From Methanosarcina sp. UBA5 (GTDB lineage Archaea > Halobacteriota > Methanosarcinia > Methanosarcinales > Methanosarcinaceae), in NCBI RefSeq assembly GCF_002505485.1, contig NZ_DAVG01000053.1, positions 1 to 58,082 of the forward strand: a stretch of DNA of 58,082 bases. Reading direction: 5' to 3'. The notes under the pieces are model-generated. The model saw only the letters and a program-made list of their open reading frames with translations. It did no database searches and was not told where the DNA came from. Below, in pieces: positions 9,621 through 18,602 of this stretch. Both the position numbers and the translations under genes were made by a program. The first letter of the stretch is position 1; the number at the start of each line of letters is the position of its first letter.

Positions 9621-11249
9621 TTACAAGTTTTTGTGAATTGTTTCCATAAGCGGAGGAGCCGATAGTTTTGGCGTAACTATTTCTATGTATGCACCCGTTT
9701 TAGCATTATTCAGCTCTCTCATGACCTTATCAAGGGCACCGCAGGTAGTAACCTTTCTCGTTATCCAATCATTGCAACCTAGTATCTCTGGTAATTTATA
9801 ATATTGCCACTCTGCAAGGTCATTGTAGCAGTAATCTAATTTTTCAGACAACATTTTTTCTATCAGATAGCCGTGATTATTCAGCACGAAGATGATAGGC
9901 TTTAAACCATAGCGATAAAATTGGCTGATCTCTTGAGTAGTCATCTGGTGTGATCCTTCTCCAGTGATAAGAATTACTCGCTGGTCAGGTGCAGCAAGTG
10001 CAGTGCCAAAGGACGCGGGAGTAGCCCAGCCAATTGCTCCCCAGAGCATCTCACTCTCGAACTTAGCTCCTTTTGGTAAAAACAGAGGTAGTAATCCATA
10101 AAAGGATGAGCTTGAGTCAGCTATAATTATGTCATCGGGCTTAAAGAACTCCGCGTACTTAGCGTATAAATAGTCAGCCGTTATTGGATCTTCAGCATTT
10201 ACTTCTGGAATGGCTGGATGTATGGCAACAGGGCCCCTGATATCGGTACGTTTGTTAAGTCTTCTGGCGAGTTCCTCCAGTACGTCAAGCATTTTTACAT
10301 TGATATAATCAGTATACCCTATATGGACACTGGAAGGCATGATATTGATAATTCGGGACTTATCCAGCTTAGCCGTGAACATGCCCATGTTAACGTCAGA
10401 CAGGATGGTGCCTATAGCAAGGATACAGTCGCAGGATTCCACAAATTCCCGAATTTCAGGATTCATAAGCTGTCCAATGTATAATCCCATGTAGGAGGGA
10501 TTAGTCTCGTCAAGAACTGATTTATCCAGAGCCATAGTAGCATAAGGTAAGCCTGAAGCATTAATGACAGCCAGGGCCAGGTCCTTGAGTCCAAATCGGT
10601 CAACAAGAAAACCCGGCATAATACAGGCTTGTTTTGCTTTCGAGAGTTTACCTTCAATAATTGAAACTACCTCTTCAAGAGTTGCAGGATCGCTTTTTAC
10701 AGGTGTTTCTTTTGGTGCCGTGAAGGATGAAATATCTGCATTCACATAGTCGTGAGGTATTGCAATATAAACAGGACGGCGTTTCTCCAGGGCTGTTTCG
10801 ATAACGCGCTCGACTTCTTGAACACAGTTCTCCGGAGTAAGCATTGTACTCGCACATACTACTGGCGTAGCCATTTCCATAAATATGCTAGATTCTCCGT
10901 CTCCCAGCGAATGATGCACTATATCGTGTTTCTTCTGTGCCTGCATTTTCGGCATTCCGACAATATGGAACACCAGATTGTACTCCGCGTAAGAGCCTGC
11001 TATACCGCATAGTGTGGAAAGTTCGCCTACGCCAAAAGTAGTAGATAGCGTTGATATGCCTTTAATACGAGCATAACCGTCAGCAGCATAAGCAGCATTC
11101 AGTTCATTGCAGCAGCCTATCCAGTGAAGCTCCTTATCATCACATATGGCATTATTGATAGGAAACGCAAAGTCTCCTGGCACGCCGAAAATATCTCTTA
11201 TTCCCAGTTGCTTTAATCTATCCAGAAGGTATTGAATAACTGTTGGCAT
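9621..11249 (-). CDS. Thiamine-diphosphate 2-keto-acid decarboxylase (pyruvate/indolepyruvate/KivD type)
   Basis: 542 residues, normal for the PDC/IPDC/KdcA family. Key catalytic positions known from Zymomonas pyruvate decarboxylase are present: Asp26 (GVPGDF), Glu49 (CNELNAAYAADGYAR), the His pair 112-113 (VHHSLGDG), and the Glu of NNHGYLIE. The ThDP/Mg motif reads GEGS with the paired NN about 26 residues later; GEGS rather than GDG is also the form in lactococcal KdcA/KivD. The His pair separates true decarboxylases from acetolactate synthase-like relatives. Expected reaction: non-oxidative decarboxylation of a 2-keto acid to an aldehyde and CO2; the substrate cannot be read off. Such enzymes are not part of standard methanogen metabolism. 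Neighbours are unrelated and convergent or divergent, which fits acquisition as a single gene. Confidence 0.9.
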   Translation of the reverse strand: MPTVIQYLLDRLKQLGIRDIFGVPGDFAFPINNAICDDKELHWIGCCNELNAAYAADGYARIKGISTLSTTFGVGELSTLCGIAGSYAEYNLVFHIVGMPKMQAQKKHDIVHHSLGDGESSIFMEMATPVVCASTMLTPENCVQEVERVIETALEKRRPVYIAIPHDYVNADISSFTAPKETPVKSDPATLEEVVSIIEGKLSKAKQACIMPGFLVDRFGLKDLALAVINASGLPYATMALDKSVLDETNPSYMGLYIGQLMNPEIREFVESCDCILAIGTILSDVNMGMFTAKLDKSRIINIMPSSVHIGYTDYINVKMLDVLEELARRLNKRTDIRGPVAIHPAIPEVNAEDPITADYLYAKYAEFFKPDDIIIADSSSSFYGLLPLFLPKGAKFESEMLWGAIGWATPASFGTALAAPDQRVILITGEGSHQMTTQEISQFYRYGLKPIIFVLNNHGYLIEKMLSEKLDYCYNDLAEWQYYKLPEILGCNDWITRKVTTCGALDKVMRELNNAKTGAYIEIVTPKLSAPPLMETIHKNL

Positions 11250-11942
11250 AATAGTATCACTCGCTCCTCATTCGTTTATTTTTCATATTTCGTACCAGGC
11301 ACAGTAATTTAGTGATGCCCATAAGGAAGTCTATATTCATTTGCAGCCTGCTCATAGATCGGATACTCTAATTGTATGCGAGATTTCCCACTTCCCCAAC
11401 ACTGATTATTCCCCAAGTGGTATAATTTGTTTAATATTATAAAAATGGGATTTCTTTCTAATAAATCCCATCTATATCGGTTAACTCGGAAAGCAAATTT
11501 TCTAATTGAGCTGATCTCAAAACTCAAAATTACTTATCTGAATCCTGTATTCTGAATAATCAATAAGGTTTCAGATCACGAAAAATAACTCATGAAATAC
11601 AAATTTAAAAATTTCATAACTTGAAAATAAAATTGGTTTTGGGATGAGCTCATTAATAAGTAAAACGAATATTGAGGTTATGAGTACACAGAAACAAAAA
11701 AATAGTAGAGACGAATAAAGATTATTATCTGGAATTCTTGCAAATGGAACTGGTGATGCACATAATCTTTATGTACTAGAAATGTTATTCACATCATACC
11801 AATTCCAACTAATCGCTTGTTCTTTAAATTTGCTGCTTTTGGATTCAGGTTCCAAAGGAGCAGCTCTAGCGATGTTCGAACGCGATAGGGAATTTTTTTC
11901 CGCGTGAGTGAGATTTATACTAATCTTGCGGAGGAACATACA
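11250..11942. other. Long divergent intergenic region before the eL18 operon
   Basis: About 690 nt without a convincing gene. It holds a perfect 8-bp hairpin, TGGGATTT at 11446-11453 pairing with AAATCCCA at 11463-11470, on the side of the decarboxylase gene. In many euryarchaea rps13-rps4-rps11-rpoD precede rpl18e; here they do not, so the eL18 operon starts after this region. Confidence 0.5.
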
Positions 11943-12323
11943 TTGGGTAAAAAATCACTGGTAAAACTGACAAGAAAAACAAATCCAAGAATCGTTTCTC
12001 TGATTCTTACCCTGAAAGAGAGGGCAAATACAAACACTGCCCCCATCTGGAAGGATATCGCGAGACGTCTTGAGATGCCGTCCAGAAACTATGCGGCTGT
12101 GAATATAAGTAAGATCAACAGGCACACGGCAGAGGACGATGTTCTGCTTATTCCAGGAAAAGTTCTGGGCGCGGGTCTCCTTGACCACTCTGTAACTGTT
12201 GCGGCTTTAACCTTCAGTGGCTCCGCAGTTGAGAAGATCACTGAAGCCGGTGGAAAGTGCCTGAGTCTCGAAGAGATAATGGAAGCAAATCCGAAAGGGT
12301 CCTGTATCAGGATTTTCCGCTGA
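11943..12323 (+). CDS. rpl18e: Ribosomal protein eL18 (L18e)
   Basis: 126 residues. The start is taken as TTG 11943 because GGAGG (11930-11934) stands 8 nt upstream and the protein then begins MGKKSLVKLTRKTNPR, as the family does; a GTG at 11904 would add 13 unrelated residues. Motifs VPGKVLGAGLLDH-like (here IPGKVLGAGLLDH) and KGSCIRIFR at the end are typical of L18e. It is a large-subunit protein and the first gene of the eL18-uL13-uS9-rpoN cluster conserved in Euryarchaeota. Confidence 0.96.
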   Translation: MGKKSLVKLTRKTNPRIVSLILTLKERANTNTAPIWKDIARRLEMPSRNYAAVNISKINRHTAEDDVLLIPGKVLGAGLLDHSVTVAALTFSGSAVEKITEAGGKCLSLEEIMEANPKGSCIRIFR

Positions 12324-12333
12324 GGTGTTAAAT

Positions 12334-12756
12334 ATGACGGTTATCGATGCAAATGGGCTTATTCTAGGACGTCTTGCAAGTACAGTTGCAAAACAGTTGC
12401 TTTCAGGAGACGAAGAGATATATATTGTAAACGCTGAAAAAGCCGTAATTTCTGGCTCAAGGGCGACCACCCTCAAAGAATACCGGGAAACCCGGGAGAG
12501 AGGTGCTACGGAATTTGGGCCTTACTTCCCGAAGCGTCCGGAACGCATCCTTAAGAGGACTATCCGTGGCATGCTGCCCTATAAGAGAGCAAGAGGCAGG
12601 GACGCAATGTCCAGGCTCAAAGTCTATGTAGGCGTTCCCTCTGAACTCAAGGGCGCTGAAACAATCACAATTGCAGATGCCGATATGAGGCTTCTGAGCT
12701 CCAGTAAATATATTGAGCTTGGTGAAGTGAGCCAGAAAATGGGTTCAAAATTCTAA
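12334..12756 (+). CDS. rpl13: Ribosomal protein uL13
   Basis: 140 residues from ATG 12334, with GAGGTG (12323-12328 region) just upstream that overlaps the eL18 stop region. Family marks: DANGLILGRLASTVAK at the start, VNAEKAVISG, and RTIRGMLPYKRARGRDA. A large-subunit protein, translationally coupled to eL18 (10 nt apart) and followed 13 nt later by uS9. Confidence 0.97.
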   Translation: MTVIDANGLILGRLASTVAKQLLSGDEEIYIVNAEKAVISGSRATTLKEYRETRERGATEFGPYFPKRPERILKRTIRGMLPYKRARGRDAMSRLKVYVGVPSELKGAETITIADADMRLLSSSKYIELGEVSQKMGSKF

Positions 12757-12769
12757 AGGGTGAGTCCTC

Positions 12770-13174
12770 ATGGTCAAAGTAGTTAATTCATCTGGAAAGC
12801 ACAAGACTGCAACTGCACGTGCAACAGTCACAAAAGGAACCGGGAAGGTCAGGATCAACAAAGTTCCGCTCGAGCTATATACTCCAGAGCTTGTAATGAT
12901 GAAGATCTCAGAACCTCTGCTGATCGCAGGAAATGAAGTGGTCTCCGGACTTGACATTAATGTAGATGTTCGGGGCGGCGGAATTATCGGGCAGGCTAAT
13001 GCGGTAAGGACCGCAGTTGCCAGAGGTATTGTGGAATGGACAAATGACACAATCATCAGAGATAACTTCGCAAGCTACGACCGTAATTTACTTGTAAGCG
13101 ATTCCAGGCAGAAAGAATCAAAGAACTTCGGTGGGCCTGGAGCAAGGGCTAAATACCAGAAATCTTACAGGTAA
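12770..13174 (+). CDS. rps9: Ribosomal protein uS9
   Basis: 134 residues. Family marks: VNSSGKHKTATARATV, DINVDVRGGGIIGQANAVRTAVARG, and the C-terminal FGGPGARAKYQKSYR whose last Lys-Ser-Tyr-Arg reaches the ribosomal P site. GGGTGAG sits 7 nt before the ATG. A small-subunit protein in the same operon, 4 nt before rpoN. Confidence 0.97.
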   Translation: MVKVVNSSGKHKTATARATVTKGTGKVRINKVPLELYTPELVMMKISEPLLIAGNEVVSGLDINVDVRGGGIIGQANAVRTAVARGIVEWTNDTIIRDNFASYDRNLLVSDSRQKESKNFGGPGARAKYQKSYR

Positions 13175-13178
13175 GACT

Positions 13179-13367
13179 ATGATCCCAGTCCGATGTTTCT
13201 CATGTGGAAAAGTAATCTCAAACTATTGGGATGAGTACAAAAGACGTGTCAATGATGGCGAAGATGCTGCCGTAGTGCTGGATGATCTTGGGATCACCCG
13301 CTACTGCTGTCGCAGAATGATTCTAAGCCATGTTGAACTCGTTGATGTGCTTTCGCCGTACCAGTAA
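13179..13367 (+). CDS. rpoN: RNA polymerase subunit RpoN (Rpb10 homologue)
   Basis: 62 residues from ATG 13179; a longer frame overlapping uS9 is rejected because MIPVRCFSCGKVI is the universal Rpb10 start. The zinc site is formed by CFSC near the start and the CC pair in ITRYCCRRM. The end, HVELVDVLSPYQ, is typical. The tRNA-Pro gene begins on the base right after its stop codon. Confidence 0.97.
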   Translation: MIPVRCFSCGKVISNYWDEYKRRVNDGEDAAVVLDDLGITRYCCRRMILSHVELVDVLSPYQ

Positions 13368-13442
13368 GGGACCGTAGGGTAGCTTGGTCCATCCTTCGGC
13401 GTTCGGGACGCCGGAACCTGAGTTCGAATCTCAGCGGTCCCA
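13368..13442 (+). tRNA. tRNA-Pro, anticodon CGG
   Basis: Cloverleaf by hand: acceptor arm GGGACCG with CGGTCCC (13435-13441) and discriminator A at 13442; D arm GGGT/ATCC with one G-U; anticodon stem CGGCG/CGCCG around loop TTCGGGA, so the anticodon is CGG (reads CCG); T arm CTGAG/CTCAG around TTCGAAT. CCA is not encoded. It lies inside the ribosomal/RNA polymerase operon, with no gap after the rpoN stop, so it must be cut out of the polycistronic transcript. Confidence 0.93.
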
Positions 13443-13555
13443 TTTCCCGATTTCCAGGGTGCTGGTTTTAAGGCATGGTACTATAAATATCAAACTTATC
13501 ATGATTCTCAATTATCAGAATTCATCGGAGCGTTTTTAAATTTCAGGGTGATCAG

Positions 13556-13738
13556 TTGGTCAAGGAAAAGTATACCCGGTTCGAGCGTGCACGGATCATA
13601 GGTGCAAGAGCATTGCAAATTGCAATGGGAGCTCCTGTCCTTGTTGAAGATGACGGGCGGCTGGACCCTCTTAATCTTGCTATTGAAGAGTTGAAGGCCG
13701 GAGTTATTCCTATTACGGTCAAACGTAAAACCAGTTAA
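13556..13738 (+). CDS. rpoK: RNA polymerase subunit RpoK (Rpb6 homologue)
   Basis: 60 residues starting at TTG 13556 behind AGGGTGATC (about 13545-13552), a near-perfect match to the archaeal anti-Shine-Dalgarno. Family marks: KYTRFERARIIGARALQIAMGAP and the ending IPITVKRK. It is an assembly subunit of archaeal RNA polymerase. Position between tRNA-Pro and rps2 is the conserved euryarchaeal order, although the enolase gene often found between rpoK and rps2 is absent. Confidence 0.95.
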   Translation: MVKEKYTRFERARIIGARALQIAMGAPVLVEDDGRLDPLNLAIEELKAGVIPITVKRKTS

Positions 13739-13808
13739 AAACGCAGTGGGATACATTTTCAGATATTGAATGTGTTTTATTGTTGATTCTATATTATGAG
13801 GTGACTTT

Positions 13809-14552
13809 ATGGAGGAAATTGAGCAGACAGGGCAGGAGGAAAATAACGAACAGCCTTTGCCTGAAGAAGATGTCGTGGCTGAAGCAAAACCTGCACCTGA
13901 AAAGGAAGCCGCAGCAAAAACCGGATCTGTACCTGTAGAAACAGAGGATGAAGCAGCTTCTACTAAAGAAGGTTCTACATCTCTTGTTTCGATTGACGAA
14001 TACTTGGCAGCAGGTGTTCACATAGGCACCCAGCAAAAGACCCAGGATATGATGCGTTTCGTATACAGGGTCAGAACTGACGGATTATATGTACTTGACA
14101 TTCAGTCAACAGACGAAAGAATAAGAGTTGCAGCAAAATTGTTGTCTCACTATGATCCTTCAAGGATCCTTGTGGTTTCTTCAAGGCAGTACGGGCAGCA
14201 TCCTGCAAGGATGTTTTCCAGGTCATTAGGCACAAGAGCAATGCTCGGAAGGTTCATCCCAGGCTTACTTACAAACCCTCAGATCCACGGTTTCTTTGAG
14301 CCTGATGTTGTGATCGTAACTGACCCTGCAGGCGATGCTCAGGTACTAAAGGAAGCTTCAAGCATCGGAGTACCTGTTGTAGCACTCTGTGATACTAACA
14401 ATCTGATTTCAAATGTGGACCTTGTAATCCCCACAAACAACAAAGGTAGAAAAGCTCTTTCCCTTGTCTACTGGCTGCTTGCAAGGGAAGTCTCCCGGCT
14501 TAATGGCACTCCCTTCAATTACGAGTTGCCCGAATTCGAAACACCTCTCTGA
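13809..14552 (+). CDS. rps2: Ribosomal protein uS2
   Basis: 247 residues. The core begins near residue 60 (LVSIDEYLAAGVHIGTQQKT) and includes TDGLYVLDIQSTDERI, VSSRQYGQHPA and DTNNLISNVDLVIPTNNKG. The first 58 residues are a Glu/Ala-rich acidic low-complexity extension, not needed for the fold. GAGGTGAC (13798-13805) precedes the ATG. A small-subunit protein, upstream of memo as in other euryarchaea. Confidence 0.97.
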   Translation: MEEIEQTGQEENNEQPLPEEDVVAEAKPAPEKEAAAKTGSVPVETEDEAASTKEGSTSLVSIDEYLAAGVHIGTQQKTQDMMRFVYRVRTDGLYVLDIQSTDERIRVAAKLLSHYDPSRILVVSSRQYGQHPARMFSRSLGTRAMLGRFIPGLLTNPQIHGFFEPDVVIVTDPAGDAQVLKEASSIGVPVVALCDTNNLISNVDLVIPTNNKGRKALSLVYWLLAREVSRLNGTPFNYELPEFETPL

Positions 14553-14621
14553 TTCCAAAGGCAGCCCTGCAGACTGCAAGGATATATAAAAATGACCCGT
14601 ATCTTATATGGGTGATCATAA

Positions 14622-15419
14622 ATGAGACAGCCAGCGGTTGCAGGGCAGTTCTATCCCCTGCGTCCTGAAAATCTGGAGAAAGAACTTAAGCAATGTTTTG
14701 AAGGTCTGGAGATCCGGGAAAAAAATATCCTCGGGGCCGTTTGCCCTCATGCAGGATATGTCTATTCAGGGAGAGTTGCTGCACACGTCTATGCAGCTCT
14801 TCCCAAAGCTGACACATATGTCCTTTTCGGTCCCAACCATACAGGATATGGTTCACCGGTTTCGGTATCCACAGATACCTGGAAAACTCCCCTTGGAACT
14901 CTTGATGTTGATCGGGAACTTGCAGACGGGCTATCAGGAAGTATTGTTGATGCGGATGAGCTTGGGCACCGATACGAGCATTCGATCGAAGTTCAGCTTC
15001 CTTTCCTTCAATACCGCTTTGATCAGGATTTCAGGATTCTTCCTATTTGCCTAGGTATGCAGGACGAAGAAACAGCAACTGAGGTGGGAAACCTTATTGC
15101 CGATCTTGTCTCAGAAAGTGGGAAAAAAGTAGCCTTCATTGCATCCAGCGATTTTACTCATTATCAGCCTGCAAACCTTGCAAGGGAGACAGATAATGAA
15201 ATCATAGAAGCTATCCTTAATCTGGATGTTTCAGAAATCTATGAAAGGCTTTATAGAAGAAATGCATCCGTATGCGGATATGGTCCTATTTCTGCGATGT
15301 TGACAGCCTCAAAGAAGCTTGGTGCAACTCGGGCTGAGCTGCTTAACTATTCAAACAGCGGGGAGGTTTCCGGAGATATGAATGCAGTTGTAGGATATGC
15401 CGCGATTATTGTGGAGTAA
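14622..15419 (+). CDS. MEMO1 family protein (AmmeMemoRadiSam protein B)
   Basis: 265 residues. Family marks: MRQPAVAGQFYP at the start, CPHAGYVYSGRVAAH, FGPNHTG, the EHSIEVQLPFLQ block and SSDFTHY. These His residues line the pocket that resembles class III extradiol dioxygenases. The molecular role in archaea is unresolved; human MEMO1 binds iron/copper. GGGTGATC ending 5 nt before the ATG sets the start. It sits between uS2 and mevalonate kinase, a linkage widespread in euryarchaea. Confidence 0.93.
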   Translation: MRQPAVAGQFYPLRPENLEKELKQCFEGLEIREKNILGAVCPHAGYVYSGRVAAHVYAALPKADTYVLFGPNHTGYGSPVSVSTDTWKTPLGTLDVDRELADGLSGSIVDADELGHRYEHSIEVQLPFLQYRFDQDFRILPICLGMQDEETATEVGNLIADLVSESGKKVAFIASSDFTHYQPANLARETDNEIIEAILNLDVSEIYERLYRRNASVCGYGPISAMLTASKKLGATRAELLNYSNSGEVSGDMNAVVGYAAIIVE

Positions 15420-15727
15420 AAGAAATTCCGCAATTATTAGGTAGTAGGAAAAATTCTGCGGAAACGGAGCATACTCGTTTTTAATTAAAAGATCAGGGAG
15501 AGTTACGACCCCCAAATAAATTTTTTATGGTTTTTACCGTTATCTACTTATCATAGGCTTGTAAAACAGGTTAAACATCAAAACAAAGTATTTTAGCATT
15601 CGGAAACAAATTAACGGCGCATTCAAATAAACTCACCTTGCATTCAAAAGCAAATTAGCTTTCAGATTCAGATATAAATTGGTTGCTTGCCTGTTTCAAT
15701 CAAATTTGAACTTTTCAGAGGAGTAAT
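15420..15727. other. Spacer between memo and mvk
   Basis: About 300 nt, AT-rich, with loosely repeated CATTCAAA-type words around 15597-15690. It probably carries a promoter for mvk. GAGGAG at 15719-15724 is the mvk ribosome-binding site. No gene is seen. Confidence 0.4.
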
Positions 15728-16633
15728 ATGATTTCGTGTTCTGCCCCCGGGAAAATTTATCTTTTCGGAGAACATGCGGTTGTCTACGGAGAAACCGCAA
15801 TAGGATGTGCAATTGAATTAAGGACCCGTGTGCGGGTGGAATTATGTGACTCTATAATAATTCGGTCGAAAATTGGCCGAACAGGGATTGATTTTGAAAA
15901 ACATCCTTATATCTCCGCAGCCATTGAGAAAATGAGGGAAATAGTACCAATAGATGGTGTTCATTTGAGAGTTAATTCTGAGATTCCTGTGGGCTCGGGA
16001 CTCAGTTCATCTGCCGCTGTTACGATTGCAAGTATAGGTGCGCTCAATGAAATGTTTGGCTGTGGCCTCTCTCTAGAAGAAATCGCTAAAATGGGGCATG
16101 AAATAGAAATTCAGGTACAAGGGGCCGCAAGTCCTACTGACACTTATGTTTCTACATTCGGAGGGGTTGTGACCATTCCCGATAGGAGGAAGCTGAAGAC
16201 GCCTGATTGCGGGATTGTTATTGGGGATACAGGAGTTTTCGCTTCTACAAAAGAGCTTGTAACAAATGTGAGAAAACTCCGTGAAAGTTATCCACATCTT
16301 ATAGAGCCTCTAATGGTTGTTATTGGAAGAATTTCCAAGACCGCAGAACCCTTTTTCCAGACAGGAGATTACTCTTCAATTGGCAAACTTATGAATGTGA
16401 ACCAGGGCCTTCTGGACGCACTTGGAGTAAATACTTTTGAACTCTCTAAGTTAATATACTCCTCTCGGGGAGCTGGAGCTTTTGGAGCAAAGAGTACAGG
16501 AGGTGGAGGTGGGGGATGTATGGTTGCCCTTACAGCACCTGACAAATGTACACAGGTTGCTGAAGCCATCTCAGAAGTAGGGGGTAAAGCAATCATAACA
16601 AAACCAACAGAACAGGGCTTAAAGTTAGAATGA
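15728..16633 (+). CDS. mvk: Mevalonate kinase
   Basis: 301 residues, archaeal length. GHMP-kinase motifs: SAPGKIYLFGEHAVVYGE at the N-terminus, ATP-binding PVGSGLSSSAAVT (about residues 91-103) and GAKSTGGGGGGCMVAL (about 257-272). It phosphorylates mevalonate to 5-phosphomevalonate using ATP, the first committed step of the pathway whose later enzymes are also in this window. It is followed by ipk and fni in the same direction. Confidence 0.97.
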   Translation: MISCSAPGKIYLFGEHAVVYGETAIGCAIELRTRVRVELCDSIIIRSKIGRTGIDFEKHPYISAAIEKMREIVPIDGVHLRVNSEIPVGSGLSSSAAVTIASIGALNEMFGCGLSLEEIAKMGHEIEIQVQGAASPTDTYVSTFGGVVTIPDRRKLKTPDCGIVIGDTGVFASTKELVTNVRKLRESYPHLIEPLMVVIGRISKTAEPFFQTGDYSSIGKLMNVNQGLLDALGVNTFELSKLIYSSRGAGAFGAKSTGGGGGGCMVALTAPDKCTQVAEAISEVGGKAIITKPTEQGLKLE

Positions 16634-16730
16634 GCAACTTAAACCCTGATCCCTTTGGAGTCTTATTTCGTAATTTCGCATTATTCATAAAGGAAGCTGG
16701 AAGCTTTAAAAAGGTATTAAGTGATATAGC

Positions 16731-17513
16731 ATGAATGTCTCAACCGAACCTGTTATTCTGAAACTTGGGGGCAGTGTCATTACTGACAAGACCGCAGATC
16801 AAGGGGTTGTAAGAGAGGATGCCCTCCTGAGAATTGCAAAGGAAGTTTCCGAATACCGGGGAAAAATGATTATTGTACACGGTGCAGGTTCTTTTGGGCA
16901 CACCTACGCTAAAAAATATAGTCTTGGCAGGGTTTTTGACCCTGAAGGAGCAATTGTAACACATGAGTCTGTCAAGAGACTTGCATCCAGGGTGGTAGAT
17001 GCTCTAAATGAGTACGGAGTCCGGGCTATAGCCGTACATCCTATGTGCTGTACAATTTGCAGAAACGGGCGAATCGAGAGGATGTACCTTGATAACATAA
17101 AGCTCATGCTCGAGAACGGGCTCATTCCGGTGCTGCACGGAGATGTTGTTATGGATCTCGAACTCAGAGCGTGCGTGCTCTCAGGAGACCAGATAGTCCC
17201 CTATCTTGCAAAAGAACTCAAGATTACCCGGCTCGGATTAGGCTCGGCAGAGAATGGAGTGCTTGATAATGACGGAAAAACCGTACCAGAGATCACTCCG
17301 GAAACTTTTGAGAATTTCGAGCGTTACATAAAGGGGTCGGGAAGTACCGATGTCACGGGCGGCATGCTCGGGAAGGTGCAGGAACTTCTGGAACTTAGCA
17401 AAACGTCTTGTATTACATCATATATATTCAATGCCGGGAAAGAAGATAATATACGTCGGTTCTTAAATGGGGAATCTATGGGAACCATAATCAGTCCGGA
17501 CAAAAGGGTATGA
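16731..17513 (+). CDS. Isopentenyl phosphate kinase
   Basis: 260 residues of the amino-acid-kinase fold. Visible: VILKLGGSVITDKT at the N-terminus, the catalytic-His segment HGAGSFGHTYAKKY, HGDVVMD and the nucleotide-site GSTDVTGGMLGKV. It converts isopentenyl phosphate to IPP, the ATP-dependent step that replaces diphosphomevalonate decarboxylation in the archaeal mevalonate pathway. It is 3 nt upstream of fni, so the two are probably translated together. Confidence 0.96.
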   Translation: MNVSTEPVILKLGGSVITDKTADQGVVREDALLRIAKEVSEYRGKMIIVHGAGSFGHTYAKKYSLGRVFDPEGAIVTHESVKRLASRVVDALNEYGVRAIAVHPMCCTICRNGRIERMYLDNIKLMLENGLIPVLHGDVVMDLELRACVLSGDQIVPYLAKELKITRLGLGSAENGVLDNDGKTVPEITPETFENFERYIKGSGSTDVTGGMLGKVQELLELSKTSCITSYIFNAGKEDNIRRFLNGESMGTIISPDKRV

Positions 17514-17516
17514 AAT

Positions 17517-18602
17517 ATGATTAGCACGACCTCAAAGCGAAAGATCGAACACCTGAATTTATGTGCTGAAAGCCCGGTTGAATCCCGAAAAGTCAGTGCG
17601 GGCTTTGAGGATGTGACCCTGATCCACAGGGCGCTTCCGGAACTCGATATGGATAAATTGAACCTGTCTATAGACTTTCTTGGAAAACGCCTGCAAGCTC
17701 CTTTTCTGATTGCTTCGATCACCGGTGGGCATCCTGACACTATTCCTGTAAATGCTGCCCTTGCCGCTGCGGCCGAGGAGCTGGGGGTAGGGCTTGGAGT
17801 TGGAAGCCAGAGGGCTGCAATTGATGACCCTGCCCAAGAAGAGTCTTTCAGGGTTGTCAGGGAAAAAGCTCCGAATGCCTTTATATACGGAAATGTGGGC
17901 GCTGCCCAGATTCGCCAATATGGGGTTGACGGAGTTGAAAAACTCATAGAAATGATCGATGCCGATGCCCTTGCCATTCACCTTAACTTCTTACAGGAAG
18001 CCATCCAGCCAGAAGGGGATAGGAATGCCACTGGCTGCCTTGATATGATTAAAGAAATCTGCTCCGTACTGGGCACGCCAGTAATCATTAAAGAAACAGG
18101 AGCCGGGATCTCAAGGGAAGATGCACTTCTTCTCCAGAAAGCAGGCGTGTCTGCAATTGATGTAGGAGGTGCGGGAGGTACGAGCTGGGCAGGCGTTGAG
18201 GTCTACCGGGCCAGGGAAAGTGGAGACTCTGCCTCCGAAAATCTTGGAGAACTTTTCTGGGACTTTGGAATTCCCACAGTTGCTAGCATTATAGAGTCAA
18301 GGGTCTCTCTTCCAATTATCGCAACCGGCGGGATCAGGACAGGGATAGATATCGCAAAGTCCATTGTTCTCGGAGCCAGTGCGGCAAGTGCAGCCCTGCC
18401 TTTTGTAGGTCCTGCCCTTGAAGGAAAAGATTCAGTTGTCAGAGTCCTTTCCCGCATGCTGGATGAATTAAGGATTGCAATGTTTCTCTGCGGCTGTGCA
18501 AATATACAGGATCTGCGTAACGCACCAGTGGTTGTTACCGGCTGGACCCTTGAATATCTGGAACAGCGCGGCTTTAACGTAAAAGACGATGCCGTAGCAT
18601 GA
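17517..18602 (+). CDS. fni: Type 2 isopentenyl-diphosphate isomerase
   Basis: 361 residues. A FMN- and NADPH-dependent TIM barrel: FLIASITGGHPDT near residue 62, LGVGSQRAAIDDP, NVGAAQ, HLNFLQEAIQPEG, KETGAGIS and the phosphate-binding GGIRTGIDIAKSIVLGA. It interconverts IPP and DMAPP. The ATG lies 3 nt after the ipk stop. The mvk-ipk-fni run is typical of methanogens. Confidence 0.97.
   Translation: MISTTSKRKIEHLNLCAESPVESRKVSAGFEDVTLIHRALPELDMDKLNLSIDFLGKRLQAPFLIASITGGHPDTIPVNAALAAAAEELGVGLGVGSQRAAIDDPAQEESFRVVREKAPNAFIYGNVGAAQIRQYGVDGVEKLIEMIDADALAIHLNFLQEAIQPEGDRNATGCLDMIKEICSVLGTPVIIKETGAGISREDALLLQKAGVSAIDVGGAGGTSWAGVEVYRARESGDSASENLGELFWDFGIPTVASIIESRVSLPIIATGGIRTGIDIAKSIVLGASAASAALPFVGPALEGKDSVVRVLSRMLDELRIAMFLCGCANIQDLRNAPVVVTGWTLEYLEQRGFNVKDDAVA

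Noticed and set aside
11309..11527. 72-residue minus-strand frame
   Set aside because: No ribosome-binding site; contains the hairpin at 11446-11470.
17324..17977. 217-residue minus-strand frame
   Set aside because: Antisense to ipk and fni; low-complexity Ser/Pro content, no family.
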